Shown here piece after piece: positions 1 to 5,227 of a stretch of 5,227 nucleotides of DNA. The position numbers were made by a program, and so were the translations under genes. Below the pieces are notes generated by a model, which worked only from the letters and a program-made list of their open reading frames with translations, was not told where the DNA came from and searched no databases. The number at the start of each line of letters is the position of its first letter. Position 1 is the stretch's first letter. The DNA is from Moraxellaceae bacterium UBA2032 (GTDB lineage Bacteria; Pseudomonadota; Gammaproteobacteria; Pseudomonadales; Moraxellaceae), in NCBI GenBank assembly GCA_002333125.1, contig DDBM01000129.1, forward strand, positions 11,708 to 16,934, written 5' to 3'.

Positions 1-144
1 TGGATGTCTAATTGGATTGCTACCAGCGCACCTAAAGAAACCTTAAATGCCTTAGTTAAACAAGCGGCATTACCACAGTATAAAGTTAAAGCAGAAAACT
101 TGCATATTGGCGGATTAAAAGCGGTACTTATGCCAAATAAGTAA
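1..144 (+). CDS. C-terminal end of an unrecognised protein (5' truncated by window edge)
   Basis: An open frame runs from the first base to a TAA at 142-144, giving 47 residues that end in AVLMPNK. The upstream part lies outside the window. The fragment is mixed polar and hydrophobic, with several lysines (for example ALVKQAALPQYKVKAENLHI). It has no cysteines, no evident membrane segment and no motif I can assign. It is supported as coding by codon use like that of the neighbouring genes and by the strong terminator that begins 15 nt after the stop. It converges on the GMC oxidoreductase gene, whose stop is at 202. I do not recognise the family and give no function. Confidence 0.7.
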   Translation, partial: WMSNWIATSAPKETLNALVKQAALPQYKVKAENLHIGGLKAVLMPNK

Positions 145-159
145 TGTGCCTTATTAAGT

Positions 160-185
160 AAAAAAGCTTCCTAGGAAGCTTTTTT
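160..185. terminator. Bidirectional rho-independent terminator (26-bp perfect palindrome)
   Basis: Six A, then GCTTCC, TAGGAAGC and a run of T form a perfect 26-bp palindrome centred between 172 and 173. The practical hairpin is a GC-containing stem of about six pairs (GCTTCC/GGAAGC, with the central bases as the loop) flanked by A and T runs. It therefore ends in a U-tract whichever strand is transcribed. It lies between two convergent stops, TAA at 144 on the plus strand and TGA at 202 on the minus strand, so it can end both transcripts. Confidence 0.93.
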
Positions 186-201
186 GTCTGCTGTAGCTAT
201 A

Positions 202-1794
202 TCAACTCCAAAAATAACCTTGATGACGTGTTAAAATTTGGTCTGAAATATAATGAGCTAAGGCGGCAACGGTTAACATAGGATGTTGCACGGCAATGCT
301 AGGCAATAAACTGGCATCACTCACAAATAAACCGCTGACTTCATATACTTGCCCATAAGGGTCAACAACAGCCTTTTTACGGTCAGCACCCATGCGGCAA
401 CTGCCTTGAGCGTTAAGAGATACCAAGCGCATCGAAAACAGCCCTAACGCACCATAATCAATACTTTCGACAATATCATCTAATTCATTCACAGAAGTGG
501 CTTGAATCCGTTGATAAGTAGGTAAATAAACACGCTCTGCACCTGCGGCAAAAAAGATACGGCCTGCACGTTTTAAGCCGTCTTTATAAACATTAAACTC
601 GTCTTTGGTCATGTTCCATTCGATACGCTTTGCACCGCCACGAATTGGCCCGCTCCAATGCACAAAACCATGTCCTGTATCGGGTACTAACACGTTAAGT
701 GCCGAAAAGTATTTGAATTCTTCCATAAAACGAATATGGTCAACACCCACCGATAACTCGTTTTGTGCCATTAACTGCACTGGAGCAGCTAAACCTGACT
801 CCATGAGCATTTTGCCATTGGCTTCGGTTAAAAACTCGTCAACGTGCATTCCTGCAAACGCACCGCGCCAACCATACACAGGCACAGGAAATTTACCTAG
901 TACCACGCTCGTAGGGTGTAAACACAAGTTGCGCCCTAATTGGTCATTTTTGTTAGGTACTTTGCTACGTTGTAATAAAAGTGGGGTGTGAATTGCTCCC
1001 GCAGCAGCAACCACAATTTGGGCATTGACTTTAATGTTAGCCACGACAGAGTGGTTGTTTGGGTCGATGATTTGACCTGATACACCAACGGCACGACCAT
1101 TTTTGGTTAAAATAGTTTCTACATAAGTGTCGGCATACAGTGTTGCGCCTGCGGCGGCTGCCCATGCTAAATAGGTTACTTGCATAGAGGCTTTGCGGTC
1201 GGACGGACAACCTGCTAAACAATGGCCAGTTAAGGCACATTGTTTGACGTTGCGAGACTGAGGTCGCCATGACCAACCTAGGGCTTCGCAACCACGAATT
1301 GCGGCATTGGCGCAATCGTTAATTTCGTGTGGTTCGTTAAGATGAACATGAAGGCGTTTTTCGACTTTTTCGTAATAGCGATTAATTTTATCGGGGGCAA
1401 GCCCTTCAATACCGTGATCTTTTGCCCATGACTCTAAAACATAATTGGGTGCGCGTGCTGCAATGACCGCACTCACGACCGACGAGCCACCCATACAGCG
1501 GCCTTGTAACACCACGGTGTCACCAACAGTATTAGTTTGTGTGCCTACATCTTGGTATAAATTTTCTAAGGCCCATGCCATGTCTTCGGTAAATTGGCTA
1601 CTGGGTACATAACGACCTGCTTCTAATACAATAACGCTTTTACCTGCTGCTGCTAATTCATGCGCAATGACTGAGCCGCCCACGCCCGAACCAACAATGA
1701 CAACATCGGCATTTAATACAATGTCATCGCTGCTACGAATGTCACTGGCTTGTATAACAGGAATACCTTCGGCAGGAAGTTCTTTATAAATCAT
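202..1794 (-). CDS. GMC-family FAD-dependent dehydrogenase catalytic subunit, FAD-glucose/gluconate dehydrogenase type
   Basis: This is a 530-residue flavoenzyme that probably oxidises an alcohol, sugar or polyol; the substrate cannot be told from sequence. The FAD-binding Rossmann motif GSGVGG is at 35-40, with the ribose-binding Glu at 58 (VLEAG). GMC signature regions are at about 98-116 (GRCMGGSS) and 264-276 (AAGAIHTPLLL), and the C-terminal GMC domain covers about 450-520. Cys186, Cys192 and Cys196 form C-x5-C-x3-C-P, the spacing of the [3Fe-4S] ligands in bacterial FAD-glucose dehydrogenase; the length also fits that family (about 540). There is no signal peptide, which agrees with export together with the Tat-tagged partner encoded 14 nt upstream. 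Oddity: the segment NAQGSCRMG (461-469) has Asn461 where GMC enzymes usually have the catalytic His (as in HQMGSC or HGVGTC), while His504 (VQHPMLT) occupies the second position. The ATG at 1794 has AAGGA 11 nt upstream. No cytochrome c subunit gene follows. Confidence 0.93.
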   Translation of the reverse strand: MIYKELPAEGIPVIQASDIRSSDDIVLNADVVIVGSGVGGSVIAHELAAAGKSVIVLEAGRYVPSSQFTEDMAWALENLYQDVGTQTNTVGDTVVLQGRCMGGSSVVSAVIAARAPNYVLESWAKDHGIEGLAPDKINRYYEKVEKRLHVHLNEPHEINDCANAAIRGCEALGWSWRPQSRNVKQCALTGHCLAGCPSDRKASMQVTYLAWAAAAGATLYADTYVETILTKNGRAVGVSGQIIDPNNHSVVANIKVNAQIVVAAAGAIHTPLLLQRSKVPNKNDQLGRNLCLHPTSVVLGKFPVPVYGWRGAFAGMHVDEFLTEANGKMLMESGLAAPVQLMAQNELSVGVDHIRFMEEFKYFSALNVLVPDTGHGFVHWSGPIRGGAKRIEWNMTKDEFNVYKDGLKRAGRIFFAAGAERVYLPTYQRIQATSVNELDDIVESIDYGALGLFSMRLVSLNAQGSCRMGADRKKAVVDPYGQVYEVSGLFVSDASLLPSIAVQHPMLTVAALAHYISDQILTRHQGYFWS

Positions 1795-1805
1795 TTTTGT
1801 TATAT

Positions 1806-1810
1806 TCCTT
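1806..1810 (-). promoter_or_regulatory. Shine-Dalgarno AAGGA for the GMC subunit gene, overlapping the upstream stop
   Basis: AAGGA on the minus strand lies 11 nt before the ATG at 1794. It shares bases with the TAA stop (1811-1809) of the small-subunit gene. A ribosome finishing the small subunit sits on the next ribosome binding site, so the two subunits are probably translationally coupled. Confidence 0.7.
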
Positions 1811-2426
1811 AAAATTTAATATTTTCTTCTTGGTCACGAGGCACAGGCATATTTCCTAAACGACGAATACCCCATTTTTGTGTTACGGGACCATCATATT
1901 CTAGGGCAGGCCATGTACGCGGGTCACGCCAATAAGCAACACCTAATAGCGTTTTAAGACTAACAATTAAGCCACCCTGTAAGGCCAAACCACTTTGCCA
2001 AACACGTACTTGCTGTAAAGCTTGCTCGTTACTTAAGCTAGAAAAACGCGTCATTTTATAGAGCGTACTAAATTCAAGGGTTTTTGTACCTAAAGATAAC
2101 AAAAAGCGTGTATCACTGTTGAGTCTGCCAATCATGTTATCTAGGTTTTCCATGACAGGCACTTCGGTGGTAGAAGGCAAGTCGCTAAAACGCTCGGTAG
2201 GTAAAAACACTTCACGTAGTTTATTAAATAAACGATATTCGGTTGCGCTTAAATGTTTAATATATGTTGGGACACTTGTGTCAGCAAATACACGCGCAGG
2301 ATAGGTCAATACGGCGGCGGCACTTGTTCCCACAATTAAGCCAGTTTTTAAAAAACGGCGGCGCGACAAGCTGGCCAGTTGACCTTCGAGTTGAACAAGG
2401 GCTGGGTCTTGTTGTGACATAGTCAT
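1809..2426 (-). CDS. Tat-exported small (gamma) subunit of FAD dehydrogenase, gluconate 2-dehydrogenase subunit 3 type
   Basis: This 205-residue protein has a clear twin-arginine signal: SRRRFLK at 21-27, a hydrophobic stretch at about 30-42, and a likely cleavage site after Ala48 (RVFA before DTS). The rest is mostly helical in character, without cysteines. Its C-terminal part around WRDPRTW and LEYDGP resembles the small subunits of FAD-glucose, fructose and gluconate dehydrogenases (the gluconate 2-dehydrogenase subunit 3 family). In that family the small subunit acts as the escort: it folds with the GMC subunit and supplies the Tat signal for both. Gene order here (small subunit, 14 nt, catalytic subunit) matches gamma-alpha operons. 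Two in-frame ATGs compete, at 2426 and 2420. The second has GGGGA five bases upstream, whereas the first has no spaced ribosome binding site, so the true product may be 203 residues. Family assignment is from recalled sequence features and context. Confidence 0.85.
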   Translation of the reverse strand: MTMSQQDPALVQLEGQLASLSRRRFLKTGLIVGTSAAAVLTYPARVFADTSVPTYIKHLSATEYRLFNKLREVFLPTERFSDLPSTTEVPVMENLDNMIGRLNSDTRFLLSLGTKTLEFSTLYKMTRFSSLSNEQALQQVRVWQSGLALQGGLIVSLKTLLGVAYWRDPRTWPALEYDGPVTQKWGIRRLGNMPVPRDQEENIKF

Positions 2427-2430
2427 CCCC
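2426..2430 (-). promoter_or_regulatory. Shine-Dalgarno-like GGGGA favouring the ATG at 2420
   Basis: On the minus strand the order is CGGGG-ATG-ACT-ATG. The G-run abuts the first ATG (2426), leaving no room for ribosome placement, but GGGGA lies five bases before the second ATG (2420). This favours the second as the real start of the small subunit, shortening it by two residues without affecting the Tat signal. Confidence 0.5.
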
Positions 2431-2446
2431 GAATAATGAGAGTATT

Positions 2447-2476
2447 TAAGACTGTACTGAGTGTAATTCAGTCTTA
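2447..2476. repeat. 8-bp inverted repeat in the leader of the dehydrogenase operon
   Basis: TAAGACTG (2447-2454) and CAGTCTTA (2469-2476) are perfect inverted copies separated by 14 nt. A shorter competing pair, ACTGA (2456-2460) and TCAGT (2468-2472), overlaps it. The repeat ends 20 nt before the small-subunit ATG and lies just downstream of the candidate -10 box. It could be an operator or a leader hairpin. It is not followed by a U-tract on the minus strand, so it is not a simple terminator. Confidence 0.5.
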
Positions 2477-2488
2477 TTTATTTGAATA

Positions 2489-2515
2489 TTTATAAGTATG
2501 GGTGTGAGTGTTGAA
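2489..2515 (-). promoter_or_regulatory. Candidate sigma70-type promoter of the dehydrogenase operon
   Basis: On the minus strand TTCAAC (2515-2510) precedes TATAAA (2494-2489) by 15 nt. The -10 box is good; the -35 box is poor and the spacer is short, so a regulator may assist. The position, about 60 nt upstream of the small-subunit start, is reasonable, and no rho-independent terminator for the upstream mscS gene is evident, so read-through is also possible. Confidence 0.35.
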
Positions 2516-2522
2516 CACACCC
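2500..2522. repeat. 7-bp inverted repeat (possible hairpin or operator)
   Basis: GGGTGTG (2500-2506) and CACACCC (2516-2522) are perfect inverted copies around a 9-nt loop. On the plus strand the hairpin is followed by a T-rich run (TGTTTATTTTT), as in a terminator, but no plus-strand gene precedes it. On the minus strand it is followed by ATACTTATAAATA, which is not a U-tract, so it is a poor terminator for mscS. It overlaps the candidate -35 box and could instead be a regulator site. Confidence 0.45.
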
Positions 2523-2601
2523 TGTTTATTTTTAGCTATGTAGTCTAGCTTAAATTACGGCACTATTTAAGTCTATGTTGCTTAAGAATCCTTTTTTTGT
2601 G

Positions 2602-3465
2602 TTACTTTTGCGATAATTCGGGTTGGATATTAAGCGATAGTGGGGCAATGTCGCCACTGTTAATGGTAATTTGTGGAAAAGGAATCTCAATATGATGCTC
2701 ATCAAAGGCATGTTTAATATTTTCTTGCATCAATCCACGAACTTCTAAAAAGTTTTCTTTGCGTGTCCAAATATTAAACGAAAGGTTAATTGCAGAGTTG
2801 GCAAAGTTTTGGACGATGACTTGTGGTCTAGGTTCTTGTAAAACTAAGGGATGTTGGTCAGCTACATCCACTAAAACAGTACGTACTTTATTGATGTCTT
2901 CTTTGTAGCTAATGCCAATACTAATCGGAATGCGCCTAATTGGGAAACGTGTCAAATTAGATAATTCGGCTTTAATAAGCTGTTCGTTAGGAAGACGCAC
3001 ATAGATATTATCTATGGTACGTAATTTAATGGACAACAAATCAATAGATAATACTTCGCCTGTGATGTTGTTGACGCTGATAAAGTCACCAACTTCAAAT
3101 GAACCTTCGCCAATTAAAAATAAACCACTAATTAAATTAGATACCGAGGTTTGTGAGGCAAAACCAATGGCAACAGTAAAAATACCTGCGGCTCCTAGTA
3201 GTACACCAATTTTAAAGCCCATTTCATGTAGGCCAGAAACAGTGAATAACAAGAGTAAAAAGTAAAAAATACTGCGTCGCCATACCAATAGTTGGTGTGC
3301 GCTTAAGCGTTGCCCTATAGTAGAAACAAAGGCTGCACTGACTAAACGTGCAATAAAATAACCTAAAATTAAAATGCCACCGCCAATAATAAACCCTTCA
3401 ATTTTGTCGTTGACGGGTAGGTTAATCATGCGGTCTAAAAAGCTTTCGGGGGTAGATTTGGCCAT
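2602..3465 (-). CDS. mscS: Small-conductance mechanosensitive channel, MscS family
   Basis: At 287 residues this matches the minimal MscS architecture (E. coli MscS is 286). It is an inner-membrane channel that opens under membrane tension to release solutes after hypo-osmotic shock. Membrane segments lie at about 22-48, 64-80 and 86-118. The third is the pore helix, rich in Gly and Ala, with GAAGIFTVAIGFASQTSVSN at 91-110. The beta domain follows (VGDFI at 125-129, then VNNITGEVLSIDLLSIKLR), with the conserved LPNEQL at 158-163 and the alpha/beta vestibule domain to about 265. Compared with E. coli MscS, Thr106 seems to replace the hinge Gly of the QGSLSN motif and the pore helix looks about three residues longer, placing it in a GFASQ-type subfamily. 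The start ATG lies 9 nt after the upstream stop and has no visible Shine-Dalgarno, so translation may depend on coupling. There is no clear terminator downstream. Confidence 0.93.
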   Translation of the reverse strand: MAKSTPESFLDRMINLPVNDKIEGFIIGGGILILGYFIARLVSAAFVSTIGQRLSAHQLLVWRRSIFYFLLLLFTVSGLHEMGFKIGVLLGAAGIFTVAIGFASQTSVSNLISGLFLIGEGSFEVGDFISVNNITGEVLSIDLLSIKLRTIDNIYVRLPNEQLIKAELSNLTRFPIRRIPISIGISYKEDINKVRTVLVDVADQHPLVLQEPRPQVIVQNFANSAINLSFNIWTRKENFLEVRGLMQENIKHAFDEHHIEIPFPQITINSGDIAPLSLNIQPELSQK

Positions 3466-3474
3466 AATAAATAG

Positions 3475-4392
3475 TTAGCTAAAAAGATTTTCAAAAAGAT
3501 GGCTAAAGTTTTCGTCATCTTGACGACGTGCAGAGTTGAGTAAAGTTACATTGGTCGCACGTGGATGAAAGTGTTTGCTAATCGTTACTTTAGGGGCACG
3601 ACTATGATGAAATTGTTCAACTTCGAGCGTGGGTGTCCATAAGCGACCATCTTCGGCGGCGTATAAAGACAATAAAGGCACGGGAATATTAATGCGCTCA
3701 ATAGGAATGCTTTTACTTTGACGATTGATAATGTGAATAGGGGTAACAGCTCTAAAGGGGCGAATCGGTAGTTGGTCTAAATCAAGTCGTGCCAACACTT
3801 TGGTAGCATAGCAAACTTCACCTTGAATGGTATTTGCACCAAACCAAGTATCCGATGGCCTAATAATAGGCGTATCTAATAATAAGCTGTGTTTGTCAGT
3901 GGTAATATTTAGCCACACAGGCGTACTTACAAATAAAGTTGTTTGTTGATTAGGAGACACAAATAAGGCGGTAATGGGTTGAATCACTACCGATAAGTCC
4001 GCTAATTGTGGCTTAAGTGTGACTTGATTTGAGGTTTTATTAAAAATATGGCGTTGTATGGTGGTGGTTGCTGATGAGTTTAACAATACTTGCTCGGCAG
4101 CAGGGATTTCGTGCCATGTATGGTCATTTTCTTGCTGTACAACAGGACGATGATAGCTAATTTGCCATTCTTGAGCTGCACGTTGCACTTGTAAGGTCAA
4201 TCCCCCCAAATACCAACTGCGTGTTTCATTGAGTGTAAAGTCAACATTCCCCCACCAAGTGCGGTGTGCCATGCCTGAATGTTCCGTAAAAGAGGGTGAA
4301 ATTAAAAGAAACCAACAAAAAGCCACTGTTAGTACGTTGAGCAGTATTGTTTCATCTATTAGACTTGCCAAAAAAATGATAACTTGTGCCAT
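3475..4392 (-). CDS. DUF432-like protein paired with MscS (function unknown)
   Basis: This is a 305-residue frame whose product I believe belongs to DUF432, a family of unknown function that I recall near MscS genes. Recalled family-like features are the WWGNVDFTLNE region at about 46-56, the LGGLTLQVQR stretch at 62-71, FVSTPVWLNI at 154-163, RPSDTWFG at 178-185 with GEVCYA at 191-196, and RAVTPIHIINR at 214-224. The pattern of short alternating hydrophobic runs suggests a mainly beta, non-enzymatic fold. The first 36 residues include a hydrophobic run (about 17-33) that could be a membrane anchor, but the family-like part begins only near Met41 (ATG at 4272), and a promoter-like sequence lies inside codons 8-17. 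The true start may therefore be Met41, giving a soluble 265-residue protein. The ATG at 4392 has no ribosome binding site. The mscS gene follows after 9 nt, so the two are surely co-transcribed. Family naming is from memory. Confidence 0.7.
   Translation of the reverse strand: MAQVIIFLASLIDETILLNVLTVAFCWFLLISPSFTEHSGMAHRTWWGNVDFTLNETRSWYLGGLTLQVQRAAQEWQISYHRPVVQQENDHTWHEIPAAEQVLLNSSATTTIQRHIFNKTSNQVTLKPQLADLSVVIQPITALFVSPNQQTTLFVSTPVWLNITTDKHSLLLDTPIIRPSDTWFGANTIQGEVCYATKVLARLDLDQLPIRPFRAVTPIHIINRQSKSIPIERINIPVPLLSLYAAEDGRLWTPTLEVEQFHHSRAPKVTISKHFHPRATNVTLLNSARRQDDENFSHLFENLFS
4343..4371 (-). promoter_or_regulatory. Promoter-like sequence inside the 5' part of the DUF432-like frame
   Basis: On the minus strand TTGGCA (4371-4366) is followed after exactly 17 nt by AATACT (4348-4343): five of six and four of six matches to the sigma70 consensus. 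Transcription from here would begin near 4336, after the annotated ATG at 4392 but 64 nt before the in-frame ATG at 4272. If used, it makes Met41 the start of translation. An alternative promoter lies farther upstream. Confidence 0.4.
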
Positions 4393-4490
4393 ATAGGATG
4401 TAAATAAACATTTTGAGCTGATATGGTAAACGAGGTTTTTTAGTCTCTACACGGTGTTAGCTTTAATATATGGTGTACAGGCTACCAATT

Positions 4491-4520
4491 AGTATTAAAA
4501 AACTCAGGATTTATGGTCAA
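4491..4520 (-). promoter_or_regulatory. Candidate upstream promoter of the DUF432-like/mscS operon
   Basis: On the minus strand TTGACC (4520-4515) and AATACT (4496-4491) are separated by 18 nt. The -35 matches five of six and the -10 four of six consensus bases. It lies in the divergent intergenic region, about 100 nt before the ATG at 4392, and would permit translation from the longer start. Confidence 0.4.
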
Positions 4521-4546
4521 ATCATTTAGCACCTAAGTCCCAATAC

Positions 4547-4552
4547 AAGAGA
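4547..4552 (+). promoter_or_regulatory. Weak Shine-Dalgarno AAGAGA for gspE
   Basis: AAGAGA lies 8 nt before the ATG at 4561. The match is partial but the spacing is good, and it supports this start. I could not find a convincing plus-strand -35/-10 pair in 4393-4546. Confidence 0.45.
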
Positions 4553-4560
4553 AATAGATT

Positions 4561-5227
4561 ATGTCCCGTCAGGGTCAATTAGCTTATAGCTTCGCCAAAC
4601 GTCATGGCGTATTACTGGTTAAACAAGGCGAGTCTCAGGAGCAAGGTTTATTGCTGCGTGAAGATGTCAAACTATCCACGTTAATGGAAGTGCGCCGCAT
4701 TTTTGGTTCATTGATTGTGCATGAGTCATTACCTAGTGCCGATTTTAATCAACGCTTGGCCATGTCATATCAAGGTGATGGTGGCGAATCTCAGCAGGCA
4801 GTTGATGGCTTAGAAGACCATCCCGATTTAGAAAGTTTGGCGGAGTCCGTACCCGAAACCGAAGATTTAATGGAGCAAGAAGATGATGCGCCTATTATTC
4901 GTCTTATCAATGCTTTATTAAGTGAAGCGATTCGTTTAAGTGCCTCAGATATTCATATTGAAGCGTTTGAAAAACGTTTGTCGGTGCGGATGCGGGTTGA
5001 TGGTATGTTACGCGAAATCGTACAACCACGTCGCGAACTTGCCCCTTTATTGGTGTCGCGTATTAAAGTTATGGCAAAGTTAGATATTGCCGAAAAACGT
5101 ATTCCTCAAGATGGACGTATTTCTTTACGTTTAGCAGGCCGTGAAGTTGATGTGCGGGTCTCTACCTTACCTGCCAATCATGGTGAACGGGTGGTTATGC
5201 GTTTGTTAGATAAACAAGCAGGACGTT
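4561..5227 (+). CDS. gspE: Type II secretion system ATPase GspE, N-terminal part (3' truncated by window edge)
   Basis: Two hundred and twenty-two codons run open to the window end. GspE is the cytoplasmic ATPase that powers the type II secretion pseudopilus, moving folded periplasmic proteins across the outer membrane. The N-terminal domain begins with LAYSFAKRHGVLL (7-19), the typical GspE start. An acidic linker at about 84-110 follows. The N2 domain of the secretion ATPase then appears: DDAPIIRLINALLSEAI (108-124), SASDIHIE (127-134), RMRVDGMLRE (143-152), SRIKVMAKLDIAEKRIPQDG (166-185) and the arginine-rich strands DVRVSTLP (197-204) and HGERVVMRLLDK (207-218). These agree with GspE more than with pilus ATPase PilB. 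The Walker A, Walker B and tetracysteine zinc region lie beyond the window, at the expected positions for a protein of about 500 residues. It is divergent from the DUF432-like/mscS operon, so it starts its own transcript; gspF or another gsp gene may follow. Confidence 0.93.
   Translation, partial: MSRQGQLAYSFAKRHGVLLVKQGESQEQGLLLREDVKLSTLMEVRRIFGSLIVHESLPSADFNQRLAMSYQGDGGESQQAVDGLEDHPDLESLAESVPETEDLMEQEDDAPIIRLINALLSEAIRLSASDIHIEAFEKRLSVRMRVDGMLREIVQPRRELAPLLVSRIKVMAKLDIAEKRIPQDGRISLRLAGREVDVRVSTLPANHGERVVMRLLDKQAGR

Noticed and set aside
605..991. Plus-strand open frame of 128 codons
   Set aside because: It lies wholly antisense to the GMC oxidoreductase, whose conserved motifs cover the same bases. 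The product has no family features and the frame has no ribosome binding site of note.
1037..1315. Minus-strand open frame of 92 codons in another frame of the GMC gene
   Set aside because: It overlaps the segment encoding the cysteine motif and FAD-domain residues of the real gene, and its Arg/Cys-rich product is typical of an out-of-frame reading.
2119..2304. Plus-strand open frame of 61 codons
   Set aside because: It is antisense to the small-subunit gene, with no recognisable protein features.
2500..2535. Rho-independent terminator on the plus strand
   Set aside because: The hairpin is followed by a T-rich run, but no plus-strand gene ends here and the run is interrupted, so it is listed only as an inverted repeat.
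2534..2550. Hairpin AGCTA-N7-TAGCT after mscS as its terminator
   Set aside because: The stem is only five pairs and on the minus strand it is followed by A-rich, not U-rich, sequence.
3014..3265. Plus-strand open frame of 83 codons
   Set aside because: It is antisense to the conserved pore and beta-domain region of mscS, whose sequence conservation explains these bases.
4561..5227. Pilus assembly ATPase PilB instead of GspE
   Set aside because: The start LAYSFAKRHGVLL and the segment SRIKVMAKLDIAEKRIPQDGR followed by LDKQAGR agree with GspE, and the N-terminal region is shorter than usual for PilB.

Overview
The window looks like chromosomal DNA of a Gram-negative, probably gammaproteobacterial, cell with a moderately low G+C content (about 40% judged by eye; not counted). 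The basis is a type II secretion ATPase start of proteobacterial type, a Tat-dependent FAD dehydrogenase pair, and codon use rich in TTA, AAA and GTT. A sulfur-oxidiser of the Beggiatoa/Thiothrix kind would fit, but that placement is only a guess. I see no insertion sequence, phage gene, CRISPR array, tRNA or rRNA.

Layout from left to right. (1) Positions 1-144 hold the last 47 codons of an unrecognised plus-strand gene. (2) A perfect 26-bp palindrome (160-185) serves as terminator for that gene and for the minus-strand gene converging on it. (3) Minus strand, 2426 to 202: a two-gene operon. A 205-residue protein with a twin-arginine signal (gluconate 2-dehydrogenase subunit 3 / FAD-glucose dehydrogenase gamma type) is followed 14 nt later by a 530-residue GMC-type FAD oxidoreductase. 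The oxidoreductase has no signal peptide of its own. It carries a C-x5-C-x3-C-P motif that matches the [3Fe-4S] site known from bacterial FAD-dependent glucose dehydrogenase. (4) A 175-nt non-coding stretch (2427-2601) with two inverted repeats and a weak promoter. (5) Minus strand, 4392 to 2602: a second two-gene operon, made of a protein I believe to be DUF432-like and, 9 nt later, a small MscS-type mechanosensitive channel. (6) A 168-nt divergent intergenic region (4393-4560). (7) From 4561 to the window end, the first 222 codons of gspE on the plus strand.

Inferred biology. The Tat-tagged small subunit probably carries the folded, cofactor-loaded GMC subunit to the periplasm. There the enzyme would oxidise a sugar, polyol or other alcohol and pass electrons through FAD and an iron-sulfur cluster to an acceptor. 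The usual cytochrome c subunit gene is not next to the pair. The enzyme also has Asn where the family's catalytic His normally stands, and His at the second active-site position. The DUF432-like/MscS pair suggests an osmotic or membrane-tension module with an accessory protein of unknown role. The most interesting leads are the altered active site of the GMC enzyme, the missing electron-acceptor subunit, and the DUF432-like/MscS pairing with its uncertain start codon.
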